Shown here one piece after another: positions 8,192 to 17,279 of a DNA stretch of 33,187 bases (the first letter of the stretch is position 1; each line of letters begins with the position of its first letter). The position numbers were made by a program, and so were the translations under genes. The notes under the pieces were generated by a model. It was given only the letters and a program-made list of their open reading frames with translations, ran no database searches and was not told the DNA's origin. The stretch comes from an uncultured Bacilli bacterium (GTDB lineage: Bacteria; Bacillota_I; Bacilli_A; RF39; UBA660): contig CAKOHQ010000011.1 of assembly GCA_934085875.1 (NCBI GenBank), positions 1 to 33,187 on the forward strand, given 5' to 3'.

Positions 8192-9112
8192 ATGCATTAT
8201 AGTGTAATGAAACAAGAAGTAATTGAAAATTTAAATATAAAGCCAAATGGAATTTATGTAGATGGTACGATAGGACTAGCAGGACATAGTAGTGAGATAC
8301 TAAAAAAAATTCCCAATGGACATTTATATGGACTTGATCAAGATGAATATGCAATAGAACAATCACAAAAAAAATTAGAAAACATAAGTGACAACTTTAC
8401 TCTTATTCATGATAATTTTGTTAATATAACAAAACAACTAAATGAATTAGGAATAAAAGAAGTTGATGGTATCTTATTAGATTTAGGTGTATCAAGTCCA
8501 CAAATTGATAATAAAGAACGAGGTTTTTCATTCATGAAAGATGCAAAACTTGATATGAGAATGGACACAAGAAATAAACTAACTGCAAAAGAAATAGTAA
8601 ATGAATATAGTTTAGAAGAATTAACAAATATATTTTATAAATATGGAGAAGAAAAATATACTAAATCTATTGCAAATAATATAATAAAACATAGAAAAGA
8701 AAAAGAAATAACAAATACTTTAGAATTAGTAGATATAATAAAATCAAGTGTTCCAATGAAATATTACATAAATAACCATCCAGAAAGACAAATATTTCAA
8801 GCATTAAGAATAGAAGTAAATAAAGAATTAGATGTTTTAGAAAACGTTTTACCAAATGCAATAAACTTATTAAAACCTAATGGTAGATTAGTTGTAATTA
8901 CATTCCATTCTTTAGAAGATAGAATAGTAAAACACATATTTAAAAAATATAGTGACATAGATGAAAGAGTAAAAGGTTTACCAATTATACCAGATAACTT
9001 TAAACCATTAATTAAATTAGTAAACAATAAACCAATAACTGCATCCACTAAAGAACTAGAAGAAAATAAAAGAAGTAAAAGTGCAAAAATAAGAGTAGTA
9101 GAAAGGATATAA
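8192..9112 (+). CDS. rsmH: 16S rRNA (cytosine-1402-N4)-methyltransferase RsmH
   Basis: SAM-dependent enzyme that methylates N4 of C1402 at the 30S decoding centre. The 306 residues include the SAM site YVDGTIGLAGHS, GILLDLGVSSPQID, RGFSFMKDAKLDMRMD and the C-terminal ITFHSLEDRIVK. ATG 8192 follows GGGGGAG with correct spacing and begins MHYSVMKQE, as is usual; a TTG at 8177 overlapping mraZ would add a leader over the ribosome-binding site. It starts 1 nt after the mraZ stop, so translation is probably coupled. Confidence 0.95.
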   Translation: MHYSVMKQEVIENLNIKPNGIYVDGTIGLAGHSSEILKKIPNGHLYGLDQDEYAIEQSQKKLENISDNFTLIHDNFVNITKQLNELGIKEVDGILLDLGVSSPQIDNKERGFSFMKDAKLDMRMDTRNKLTAKEIVNEYSLEELTNIFYKYGEEKYTKSIANNIIKHRKEKEITNTLELVDIIKSSVPMKYYINNHPERQIFQALRIEVNKELDVLENVLPNAINLLKPNGRLVVITFHSLEDRIVKHIFKKYSDIDERVKGLPIIPDNFKPLIKLVNNKPITASTKELEENKRSKSAKIRVVERI

Positions 9113-9113
9113 T

Positions 9114-9407
9114 ATGAAAAAAAATAAATCAAAAAAAGTAAGATTCTTAAAAGGTGAAAAATTTTTTCTAACACTAATAATAATTTTTAGTATTTTTGCA
9201 CCAATATTAACAGTTGCTAGTAAATCAATACTATCAAGAAGTAATATTGAATTAGAAAGAATAAAAAAGAAAGTTGAAAAACAAGAAAATATAAATGATA
9301 GTCTGGAAATGCAAGTAAACGAATTAGCAAGTTTATCAAGCATACAAGATATAGCTAGAGAATATGGACTATCATATAATAATGAAAATATTATACTAAT
9401 AAAGTAA
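9114..9407 (+). CDS. ftsL: Cell division protein FtsL
   Basis: 97-residue bitopic divisome protein: a Lys/Arg-rich cytoplasmic start, one membrane helix at about 19-38, and an outer coiled coil (about 42-75, rich in Glu, Lys, Leu and Ile). FtsL sequences diverge greatly, so the call rests on this architecture plus position between rsmH and the division transpeptidase. It starts 1 nt after the rsmH stop. Confidence 0.85.
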   Translation: MKKNKSKKVRFLKGEKFFLTLIIIFSIFAPILTVASKSILSRSNIELERIKKKVEKQENINDSLEMQVNELASLSSIQDIAREYGLSYNNENIILIK

Positions 9408-9419
9408 GAGGGTGAAAAT

Positions 9420-11510
9420 ATGAACAATGCAATTAAAATAAACAAGCTTTTTGTAACGTGCATTGTTCTTTTATTTGGAATAATAATTGCTAAAGTAATA
9501 TATGTTTCTGCATGTAGTTCTATTGATGGTATAGATATAAAAAAGTTTGCATTATCTCGTACAACTGGTGAAAAAGTTCTATACGCATCACGAGGAAACA
9601 TATATGACTCATCAGGAGAAATATTAGCGGAAAATGTAAACTCATATACAGTAATTGCATACTTAGATGAAAAAAGAACAAAAAACAGTAAAAATCCACA
9701 ACATGTAGTTGACAAAGAAAAAACAGTAAATGAAATAGCACCTATAATTGGTATGGATAAAGAAAAAATGATGAAACTATTAAATCGTGATGCTTATCAA
9801 GTAGAATTAGGTCCAGAAGGAAGAGGAATAAGTGAATTAATAAAAGAAAAAATAGAAAAATTAAATCTTCCTGGAATAGATTTCATTAAAGAAAGTAAAA
9901 GATATTATCCTTATGGTTCATTTGCATCCTATATCATTGGTTATGCCAAGAAAAATGATAAAGGTGAGATAATAGGAGAAATGGGAATAGAATCATATTT
10001 TGATGAAGAATTAAGTGGAGAAAATGGATACTATAAATATCAAAAAGATGCATATGGATATAAAATAGCAGGTACACCAACACAAGAAAAAAAAGCCAAA
10101 AATGGATATAATATAAAATTAACAATAGATTCAAATATACAAATGTATCTTGAAAATGCAATAAATAATTTAGTTAATAATTATAGTACTGACTGGGTAA
10201 CTGTAACGGTAGCAGATGCTAAAACAGGTGCAATTGTTGGAAGTGCATCAAACCCAACATTTGATCTTAATAAACTAAATATAACAAATTATAATAACCC
10301 ATTGGTGTCATACACATATGAACCTGGAAGTACTATGAAAATATTCTCTTTTGCATCAAGCATAGAAGAAAATCAATATAATGGTAGTGACACATACCAA
10401 TCTGGAAAAATTATAGTAGATGATTATGAAATAAAAGATTGGAACGATAAAGGTTGGGGAACCATAACATATGATGTGGGATTTACTTATTCATCAAATG
10501 TAGCAGCAACATTATTAGCCCAAAAAATTGGTAAAGAAAAATTATTAGATTATTATACTGATTTAGGATTCGGACAATTAACAGGAATAGAATTGTTAGG
10601 AGAAATGAAAGGGAAAGTTAATTTCATGTATGCTTCTGAGTTAGCAGCTGCAAGCTACGGACAAGGAATAACTATCACACCAATTCAAATGATACAAGCA
10701 CTAACAACTATTACAAATAACGGAACGGTTCTAAAACCATATATAGTAGATAAAATAACAGATCAAAATGGAACTACTATTTATGAATCAAAAAAAGAAG
10801 AAATAAAGAAAATATATAGTGAAAAAACAATAGAAAAAATAATTGAATTGATGGATTTAACTGTAAATGGAGAAGATAATTTAGCAACAGGAAAATCTTA
10901 TCAAACAGATCAAGTTAGATTAATTGGAAAAACAGGAACAGCACAATATATATCTGAAACAGGAAAATATACAAGCGGTACAAAAAATATAAGAAGTTTT
11001 GCAGGAGTATTTCCAAAAGATAATCCAGAATACATTATTTATATTGCAGTCAAAGACTTAGAAGGAACGAGTAGTGCAATGGGAAATGTAACAAAAAGTA
11101 TAGTAGAATCAATAGCAAAATACAAAAATTTAAGTGAAAGAGAAACAAACAAAGATGAAAATAAATATGTTACAATAAAAAACTACCTAAATACTTCAGT
11201 AAATACCACTATAACAGAATTAAAAAATATTGGATTAAACCCAATAGTAATAGGAGACGGAGACATAATTACAAAACAATATCCTAATAAAGATAAAAAC
11301 ATAATAATAAATTCAAAAGTATATTTAAAAACAAATAGTGATAAAAAAATTATGATAGATATTACAAATTGGAATAAAACTGAAGTAATAAATTTAATGA
11401 ATATTATGAATATAGATTATGAAATAAATGGTAATGGTAAAGTAGTAAATTTTAATATACCAATAGGTAATGAAATAACTGAAAAATTAGTTATTAATAT
11501 GGAAGGATGA
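9420..11510 (+). CDS. pbpB: Division-specific transpeptidase PBP2 (PbpB/FtsI) with PASTA domains
   Basis: Class B penicillin-binding protein that cross-links septal peptidoglycan. The 696 residues run: membrane anchor (about 8-28), pedestal domain beginning near ASRGNIYDSSGEILA, and a transpeptidase with catalytic Ser304 and Lys307 in PGSTMK, the SxN motif at 358-360 (SSN) and KTGT at 504-507. The C-terminal 120 residues form two PASTA-like repeats. B. subtilis PbpB has two PASTA repeats and SpoVD one, which favours PbpB here. RBS GAGGGTG lies upstream. It follows ftsL by 12 nt. Confidence 0.93.
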   Translation: MNNAIKINKLFVTCIVLLFGIIIAKVIYVSACSSIDGIDIKKFALSRTTGEKVLYASRGNIYDSSGEILAENVNSYTVIAYLDEKRTKNSKNPQHVVDKEKTVNEIAPIIGMDKEKMMKLLNRDAYQVELGPEGRGISELIKEKIEKLNLPGIDFIKESKRYYPYGSFASYIIGYAKKNDKGEIIGEMGIESYFDEELSGENGYYKYQKDAYGYKIAGTPTQEKKAKNGYNIKLTIDSNIQMYLENAINNLVNNYSTDWVTVTVADAKTGAIVGSASNPTFDLNKLNITNYNNPLVSYTYEPGSTMKIFSFASSIEENQYNGSDTYQSGKIIVDDYEIKDWNDKGWGTITYDVGFTYSSNVAATLLAQKIGKEKLLDYYTDLGFGQLTGIELLGEMKGKVNFMYASELAAASYGQGITITPIQMIQALTTITNNGTVLKPYIVDKITDQNGTTIYESKKEEIKKIYSEKTIEKIIELMDLTVNGEDNLATGKSYQTDQVRLIGKTGTAQYISETGKYTSGTKNIRSFAGVFPKDNPEYIIYIAVKDLEGTSSAMGNVTKSIVESIAKYKNLSERETNKDENKYVTIKNYLNTSVNTTITELKNIGLNPIVIGDGDIITKQYPNKDKNIIINSKVYLKTNSDKKIMIDITNWNKTEVINLMNIMNIDYEINGNGKVVNFNIPIGNEITEKLVINMEG

Positions 11511-11514
11511 TTAT

Positions 11515-12051
11515 ATGAAAAAAAAGAAAATAAAAGAAAAATTTAATAATATAATAAAGTCATATAAAATTATAATAATTACTTCTTTACTAGTTAATAT
11601 AGTTTTATTATCAATTATATGTTATATATTACATAGTAATAAATTATATACATTTAGTGGAAGTGATAATTATATTGAAGTAAAAGATGGTATTCTAAGT
11701 TTAAATACTGATATTAATATAATAAATAATAATAATGTAAAATATATCAGCAACACAGATTATGATATAAAAAGTTATAAAATAGGATATTATGTAATGG
11801 AAAATAATAAATTAATTGAAATTATATCTAATAATTTAGAATTAAATTCAGAAATAAAATTAAGTGAATTAATTAATAATTTTGCATCGTTTAATGTTTC
11901 TGAAAAAAATAATGAAAATAATTATTTTACATATAAAAAAAAGAAATTGTTATCTGATGGATTATATTTAGTAATAGAGGCTAAAACAACTAGTGGAGAG
12001 GATGTTTTAAGTAAGGTTAAATTAAACGTTACAAAAATTTCAAAATATTAA
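11515..12051 (+). CDS. Membrane-anchored extracellular protein, unknown
   Basis: 178 residues: a very basic start (KKKKIKEKF), one hydrophobic segment at about 19-40, then a polar outer domain rich in Asn, Ile, Lys and Tyr. No catalytic motif is visible. It begins 4 nt after the pbpB stop, with AAGGATGA overlapping the end of pbpB, so it belongs to the division operon transcriptionally. A role at the septum or wall is only inferred from position. No clear terminator was seen between it and the next promoter. Confidence 0.7.
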   Translation: MKKKKIKEKFNNIIKSYKIIIITSLLVNIVLLSIICYILHSNKLYTFSGSDNYIEVKDGILSLNTDINIINNNNVKYISNTDYDIKSYKIGYYVMENNKLIEIISNNLELNSEIKLSELINNFASFNVSEKNNENNYFTYKKKKLLSDGLYLVIEAKTTSGEDVLSKVKLNVTKISKY

Positions 12052-12084
12052 ATGTAAAAAAACAAAAAAAACGTTAATTTTAAA

Positions 12085-12113
12085 TTGACATACTAAACAT
12101 GATTTGATATGAT
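12085..12113 (+). promoter_or_regulatory. Promoter of first TasA-like gene
   Basis: TTGACA, 17-nt spacer, TATGAT, followed by the leader TTTATTGTAGGAGGAT. The same elements recur at 21040-21068 before the second TasA-like gene. Confidence 0.85.
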
Positions 12114-12137
12114 TTTATTGTAGGAGGATGAAAAAAG

Positions 12138-12836
12138 ATGAACACAAAACAAAAATTAACTTTAGGGATAGCAGCTATATTTATGGTTACCCTAACAATC
12201 GTAGGAGTTACATACGCATATTTCGTAACTAGAGTAAATGATAATAATACTGAAACAGTTAATGTACAAACTGCTAAATTAGTCGCTCTAGAATATGCAC
12301 CTTGTACTGATACAGAGGTAAAGTTAGAAAATGCACTTCCAGGTACTAAAAAAACTTTAGCGTTCGCAGTTAAAAATGGTGATGCAGTAAATGAACAAAC
12401 TTTTAACATTACTTTAGGTACTAAAAAACCAAGTGCTGATTCAGGAGAATTCTTACACGCTGCAACTGAAAAAATAAATAGTTGTATCAATGTTTTAGAT
12501 GCTAAAAGATCTACTGAAGTTGGAAAAGATGCAGAATGCTTTGCTGCTGATCAAAAATATAATTACATTACTGTAAATATATATGAAGACACTGCTAACT
12601 GTTCAAATACTCCAAAAGGTGCTGCAATCGCAAGTATTAAACCAAGTTACAACGGAGCAGTTACATATGGATTATATGAAACAATAAAAGCTGATATATC
12701 TATTGCTAAAGCTACTAATGATACTACTCCAACAGTTAATAACTATGTTATGGAAGTATCTTACGATAATGCAAATGGTAATCAAAATGCTGAAAACTTA
12801 GCTGCATTAGACTTAAAAGTAGATATTAGTCAATAA
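12138..12836 (+). CDS. TasA/camelysin-like secreted protein
   Basis: 232 residues. The N-terminus has a basic start, a hydrophobic stretch (about 8-25) and GVTYAYF, the signature of signal peptides processed by SipW-type peptidases. The mature part is rich in Thr, Asn, Ala and Val and beta-prone, with five cysteines, in keeping with the TasA/CalY group of biofilm fibre and camelysin proteins. AGGAGG lies 10 nt before the ATG. It is single, with its own promoter and terminator. No sipW gene is in the window. Fibre formation is inferred from the family, not visible. The gene is slightly more GC-rich than its neighbours. Confidence 0.75.
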   Translation: MNTKQKLTLGIAAIFMVTLTIVGVTYAYFVTRVNDNNTETVNVQTAKLVALEYAPCTDTEVKLENALPGTKKTLAFAVKNGDAVNEQTFNITLGTKKPSADSGEFLHAATEKINSCINVLDAKRSTEVGKDAECFAADQKYNYITVNIYEDTANCSNTPKGAAIASIKPSYNGAVTYGLYETIKADISIAKATNDTTPTVNNYVMEVSYDNANGNQNAENLAALDLKVDISQ

Positions 12837-12844
12837 TAAAAATG

Positions 12845-12866
12845 AGCCAATTTTGGCTTTTTTTTT
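12845..12866 (+). terminator. Terminator after first TasA-like gene
   Basis: AGCCAA-TT-TTGGCT perfect stem followed by a run of Ts. Confidence 0.88.
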
Positions 12867-12875
12867 GATTTAGTA

Positions 12876-12904
12876 TTTACAAAAAATAATTTAATGATTA
12901 TAAT
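12876..12904 (+). promoter_or_regulatory. Promoter of lon
   Basis: TTTACA, 17-nt spacer, TATAAT. No CtsR (AGTCAAA-type) or CIRCE repeat was seen around it. Confidence 0.7.
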
Positions 12905-12931
12905 AAAAATCATTACAGAGGAGGAAGTATT

Positions 12932-15211
12932 ATGAAAGAAAATTTAAGCATTTTACTCTTAAAAAAATTGGTTTTACTTCCTAATCAAGAAATACGTTTA
13001 GAAATAACTAATGATGTATCTAAAAATGCAATTGATGATGCAATTAAAAATTATAATTCCAATATTTTAGTAATTAGTCCTATTAATTTATTAGAAGAAA
13101 AACCTAGTACAAATGATTTACCAAAAGTTGGAGTAATAGGAAAAATAAAAACTAAAATAAAACTTCCAAACAATAATTATAGAATTATCATAAAAGGACT
13201 AAATAGAGTACAAGTAATAGAATATTTTCAAACTAATAATTCTATACTAAAAAGTACTATTAAAAGATTATATGTTAAACATAATAATGAAGTAAAAGAA
13301 ACAGCCTTAGCTAGAAAATTAAAAGAATTAATTGAAAAATATATATTAGTTAATAGTGAATCAAGTAATTTAATAACATCTAGTATAGAAAATGTTAATG
13401 ATTTAGATATTTTAACAGATATTATTGTATCTTTTCTACCTATGGATCAAACAAAAAAATTAATTTATATGAATGAATTTGATTATGTTAAAAGAGCAGA
13501 AAATTTAATAAACGATATTAATATAGAATTAGAAGTATTAAATTTAGATACTAAAATAGATGATGAGATAAGAGAAAAATTTGAAAAAGAACAAAGAGAT
13601 TATATTTTAAAAGAAAAAATTAATAAACTTAATAACGAATTAGGTATATTAACAGATAAACAATTAGAAATAAATAATTATAATACTTTACTTAATAGTT
13701 TAACATTAAGTGAAAAAACAAAGAATAAATTTAGAAATGAAATAAAAAGGTATGAGTATACAAATGACAATAATCCAGACGCTTCCGTAATAAGAAACTA
13801 TTTGGAATGGGTACTTAATTTACCTTGGAATAAATATAAAAAAGAAGAAACAAATATAAAAAAAATACAAAAGAGTCTAGATGACACTCACTATGGATTA
13901 GATAATATAAAAAGAAGAATATTAGAATTTGTTAGTATTAAAAATATAAATAAAAATGTATCAAGTCCAATATTATGCTTAGTGGGTCCACCAGGAGTAG
14001 GAAAAACAACGCTTGGTATTAGTATAAGCAATGCGCTTAATAGAGAATTTTATAAAATTAGTGTAGGTGGTTTAAATGATTCAAGCGAACTTGTTGGACA
14101 CAGAAGAACATTCTTAGGTGCTAATCCTGGTAAAATTATACAGGGCATAAATAAATGTGGTGTAATGAATCCAGTTATTTTAATAGATGAAATAGATAAA
14201 ATGAGTCATGATTATAAAGGTGATCCATCTAATACATTACTTGATATATTGGATGAAGCTCAAAATAATATATTTATAGATAATTATATAGAAGAACCAT
14301 TTGATCTATCCAAAGTAATGTTTATATTAACTGCAAATAATATAAATGATATACCAACTGCACTTAGAGATAGATTAGAAATTATAGAAATAAATTCATA
14401 TACAGAATATGAAAAAATAGACATAGCACAAAAATATTTAATACCAGATATAATAAAAAAATACGGAATTAATAACATAAAATTTAATGATGAAGTACTT
14501 TTATATATAATTGATAATTATACTAAAGAATCTGGTGTACGTGAATTATCTAGAATATTAAAAAGATTAATAAGAAATTATTGCTTAGATAAATTAAATA
14601 AAAATGCAATAGATATTTCATATGTTACCAAAATTTTAGGTGAAGTAAAATATGTTAAAGAGGAAATAGTAAACCATAAAGGTGTAGTAAATAGTTTAGG
14701 TTGTAATTCTAATGGCGGAAATATTCAAAAGATAGAATGTATTGCCATAGAAGGAAAAGGAGATATTATTACAACTGGTAATGTTTTAGATATATTAAAA
14801 GAAAGTATTATAGTTTCATTAAGCTATATAAAATATAAAAAGTATATAAAAAAAGATATAACTAATCTTGATGTACATATTAATTTATTGAATGCTGGTA
14901 TAAAAAAAGATGGCTCAAGTGGAGGAATAGCAATTACGACTGCAATACTAAGTATATTAAAAAATAAAATTATACCAAACAATATTGCAATGACAGGAGA
15001 AATTACTTTAAATGGAGACATATTAGGAGTAGGTAGTATAAAAGAAAAAATTATAGGAGCATATAACAACGGTATTAAAATAATTTACATACCATATAAT
15101 AATAAAGTAGATTTAGACAATATACCAAATAATATAAAAGATAAAATAGATATTAGATTAGTAAATAATTATGATGAAATATACAAAGATTTATTTAAAA
15201 ATGTAAAGTAA
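12932..15211 (+). CDS. lon: ATP-dependent protease Lon
   Basis: 759-residue cytoplasmic AAA+ protease that degrades misfolded and regulatory proteins. Domains: N-terminal substrate-binding LON domain (about 1-190), coiled-coil linker, AAA+ module with Walker A GPPGVGKTT (352-360) and Walker B ILIDEID (Asp419-Glu420), and C-terminal Ser-Lys protease with Ser663 and Lys704. The catalytic-serine motif reads KKDGSSGGIA rather than the usual PKDGPSAGIA, so Pro and Ala are replaced while the serine is kept. GAGGAGGAAG precedes the ATG. It is a single gene with its own promoter and terminator. Confidence 0.94.
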   Translation: MKENLSILLLKKLVLLPNQEIRLEITNDVSKNAIDDAIKNYNSNILVISPINLLEEKPSTNDLPKVGVIGKIKTKIKLPNNNYRIIIKGLNRVQVIEYFQTNNSILKSTIKRLYVKHNNEVKETALARKLKELIEKYILVNSESSNLITSSIENVNDLDILTDIIVSFLPMDQTKKLIYMNEFDYVKRAENLINDINIELEVLNLDTKIDDEIREKFEKEQRDYILKEKINKLNNELGILTDKQLEINNYNTLLNSLTLSEKTKNKFRNEIKRYEYTNDNNPDASVIRNYLEWVLNLPWNKYKKEETNIKKIQKSLDDTHYGLDNIKRRILEFVSIKNINKNVSSPILCLVGPPGVGKTTLGISISNALNREFYKISVGGLNDSSELVGHRRTFLGANPGKIIQGINKCGVMNPVILIDEIDKMSHDYKGDPSNTLLDILDEAQNNIFIDNYIEEPFDLSKVMFILTANNINDIPTALRDRLEIIEINSYTEYEKIDIAQKYLIPDIIKKYGINNIKFNDEVLLYIIDNYTKESGVRELSRILKRLIRNYCLDKLNKNAIDISYVTKILGEVKYVKEEIVNHKGVVNSLGCNSNGGNIQKIECIAIEGKGDIITTGNVLDILKESIIVSLSYIKYKKYIKKDITNLDVHINLLNAGIKKDGSSGGIAITTAILSILKNKIIPNNIAMTGEITLNGDILGVGSIKEKIIGAYNNGIKIIYIPYNNKVDLDNIPNNIKDKIDIRLVNNYDEIYKDLFKNVK

Positions 15212-15233
15212 AAGTAAAATTTTACTTTTTTTT
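15210..15233 (+). terminator. Terminator after lon
   Basis: AAAGTAAAA pairs with TTTTACTTT as a perfect palindrome running into Ts; the lon stop codon overlaps its first bases. Confidence 0.8.
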
Positions 15234-15288
15234 ATTTACATTCTATTTAATAATATATATACTTCTAATTGAAGGTAGGGTGTTTAAA

Positions 15289-16845
15289 TTGGAATTAGAT
15301 GAAAAGAAAACAAAATATTTTGTGATAGGAATTATACTATTGATATTATTAGGTATAGTACTTATAGTACATTTTAATAATAAATCTTTAGTAAGTGGTG
15401 ATAAAGATAAAAAAGAAACTGAAGAAAAAACCACAGAAAAAATAACAACAGAAGTAACAACAACAAAAAAAGTAAATGTTGTAAAACAAGTAAATAATCA
15501 AATAAGTGAAGAAAAAAATGATACAACAAAAACTGAAAATGTTTATAAAAGTACAATTGATGAAATAAATAAAATAATATATAATTATCAACTATCAGAC
15601 GAAATTTTAGATAGTGATAAGTTAGTAAGTAAAAAGTTAGAAATTAATACTTACTTAAAAGACAATAAAGTAATAGGATTATATGACATATCACTTTATA
15701 GTAATGATAATATCAAAAAAAATGTAAACAATTCTAAAATTAATGTTAGTATACCACTTGATAGTAATTTAATAGGATACGATGAATATAAAATAGTATA
15801 TGTTAATGATCAAGGTGTTATTACTGATGAAGTATTTGAATCAACTATAAGTGATGGTTATATTAAATTTACTACAACTCATTTGTCAATGTATGCAATC
15901 ATAGGAATTAAAAATGAAACTGAAATAATAAAACCAACAATAGATTTATCAAACGTTACAGTTGATGTACTTCAAAATAATAATGTTATAACTGATCAAA
16001 GTGTAGTAGCTACTACAAATGATATAATAGATATTAAAGTAAATAATATTAACTATGAATATAAAGTATATTATGCTTTAAAAAATGACATTAACAAAGA
16101 TAATTTAGAATATAAAGAATTTGTTAGTGGTAATATATTAAATAGTAATACACCAAATAAAGTTACATTAAGCATTAGAATAGTTGTAGGTGAGGTATCT
16201 AAAACATTTGATAAAAATGAATTTAATGTTTATGATATAATTTATAATTATGATAAAAATACTGAAATTAAGGATGAAACAAATCCAGATTATGTAAAAA
16301 ATGTTGGAGAAGTAAAAGACAATTATGAAAATATTGATGATAATCAAAATATAGTTGTTAAAGATGTTACAGGTGAAAATGTAACAATCAATCCAGAAAA
16401 GGAAGCAACTATAAATATTAATGGTAACGCTTACTTAGTTGACAAAACTGATATTAGCAATATGAAATTTAATGGATATTTAGTAATAGATACTGATAAA
16501 CAGATTACATTTGAAAATAGCATTGATATGACTAATTTATATCAAATTACTATAATAAGCAAAGAATTTAAATTTAATGATATAAAATATACATATGAAA
16601 TTGTTGATGGAAAAATTGTTATTAAAAAGATAACTGAGACTGAAGAAATTGTAGAGGAAAAAGAAGAAAGCAAAAAAACAGAAGAAATAGTTTCTGAAGA
16701 CGATTTTAATAAGAATTTTGATGGAGATGTAATTATTGGAACAGATAAAGATAACAATTTAGTTATCAAAAAGAAAGAAACAGATGTAAAAGATGATCCT
16801 GAAATATTAAATATAGATCAAAATCCAGAAGAAATTACTGAATAG
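15289..16845 (+). CDS. Membrane-anchored surface protein with Thr-rich stalk
   Basis: 518 residues from TTG 15289, chosen because GAAGGTAGGG lies at a usable distance. A GTG at 15280 would add three residues but overlaps that site. One hydrophobic helix near residues 10-30 follows a short charged start, so the rest is outside. Then come a Lys/Glu/Thr stalk (about 40-65, with TTEVTTTKK), a long beta-rich Asn/Asp region without cysteine, and an acidic Glu/Lys tail. No enzymatic motif or LPxTG sorting signal is visible. It could be an adhesin-like or wall-associated protein. Its 3' end shares a terminator with the YjcZ-like gene. Confidence 0.7.
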   Translation: MELDEKKTKYFVIGIILLILLGIVLIVHFNNKSLVSGDKDKKETEEKTTEKITTEVTTTKKVNVVKQVNNQISEEKNDTTKTENVYKSTIDEINKIIYNYQLSDEILDSDKLVSKKLEINTYLKDNKVIGLYDISLYSNDNIKKNVNNSKINVSIPLDSNLIGYDEYKIVYVNDQGVITDEVFESTISDGYIKFTTTHLSMYAIIGIKNETEIIKPTIDLSNVTVDVLQNNNVITDQSVVATTNDIIDIKVNNINYEYKVYYALKNDINKDNLEYKEFVSGNILNSNTPNKVTLSIRIVVGEVSKTFDKNEFNVYDIIYNYDKNTEIKDETNPDYVKNVGEVKDNYENIDDNQNIVVKDVTGENVTINPEKEATININGNAYLVDKTDISNMKFNGYLVIDTDKQITFENSIDMTNLYQITIISKEFKFNDIKYTYEIVDGKIVIKKITETEEIVEEKEESKKTEEIVSEDDFNKNFDGDVIIGTDKDNNLVIKKKETDVKDDPEILNIDQNPEEITE

Positions 16846-16846
16846 T

Positions 16847-16872
16847 AAAAGATGAGTTTATGCTCATCTTTT
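16847..16872. terminator. Bidirectional terminator
   Basis: AAAAGATGAG / CTCATCTTTT, a perfect 10-bp stem with a 6-nt loop, between the surface protein gene and the convergent YjcZ-like gene. Confidence 0.85.
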
Positions 16873-17053
16873 AGTTTGCAGGAGTATTCCAAGTCCAACC
16901 TGCTCCGATTATGATTACTAATAAAATGAATAAAACTATCCATAATGCAGCACCCCAACCATAACCGTTTGTAGTACCTGCATAAGTTGTGTTACAACAA
17001 GGATTATAGTTATAACCTTGATTATAACCTCCATTGTATCCATAGTAGTACAT
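16871..17053 (-). CDS. YjcZ-like small sporulation-associated membrane peptide
   Basis: 60 residues: a Tyr/Gly/Asn-rich N-terminal half (repeated YNxGY units and a CC pair) and a hydrophobic C-terminal helix, WGAALWIVLFILLVIIIGAG. This layout matches the YjcZ/sporulation-peptide type found in Bacillota; the helix gives the best match. AGGAGG lies 5 nt upstream of the ATG. Together with cotE it points to spore formation. Its exact role is unknown even in Bacillus. No sigma-E or sigma-K promoter could be identified with confidence. Confidence 0.7.
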   Translation of the reverse strand: MYYYGYNGGYNQGYNYNPCCNTTYAGTTNGYGWGAALWIVLFILLVIIIGAGWTWNTPAN

Positions 17054-17211
17054 ATTAATACCTCCTAATCTATCTAATATAGTTTATTAATAAAGTAAGA
17101 AAATTGTTATTATAAATTACTCAAAAAAATATAAAAGAGTAAATATTAAACAAATTTTAAAAAACTACAAATAATATATATAACAAAATAAAAGTATAAT
17201 ACATATTTTTA

Positions 17212-17241
17212 TTGACAAACTTTTATCAATTGTGTTATATT
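17212..17241 (+). promoter_or_regulatory. Promoter of Bro-N gene
   Basis: TTGACA, 18-nt spacer, TATATT with a TG extension (TGTTATATT). The 227-nt gap 17054-17279 is otherwise AT-rich sequence with the palindrome at 17243-17261. Confidence 0.8.
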
Positions 17242-17242
17242 T

Positions 17243-17261
17243 TTTTTACAAGTTGTAAAAA
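17243..17261. promoter_or_regulatory. 19-bp palindromic operator candidate
   Basis: TTTTTACAAGTTGTAAAAA is a perfect palindrome about a central G, starting two bases after the -10 box and so covering the expected transcription start. It has no T-run to make it a terminator. It resembles an operator for a dimeric repressor. Confidence 0.6.
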
Positions 17262-17279
17262 TAAAGGAGGGTTTTATAG

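Noticed and set aside
9056..9715. Minus-strand 219-residue frame across rsmH, ftsL and pbpB
   Set aside because: Spans three well supported plus-strand genes and their ribosome sites.
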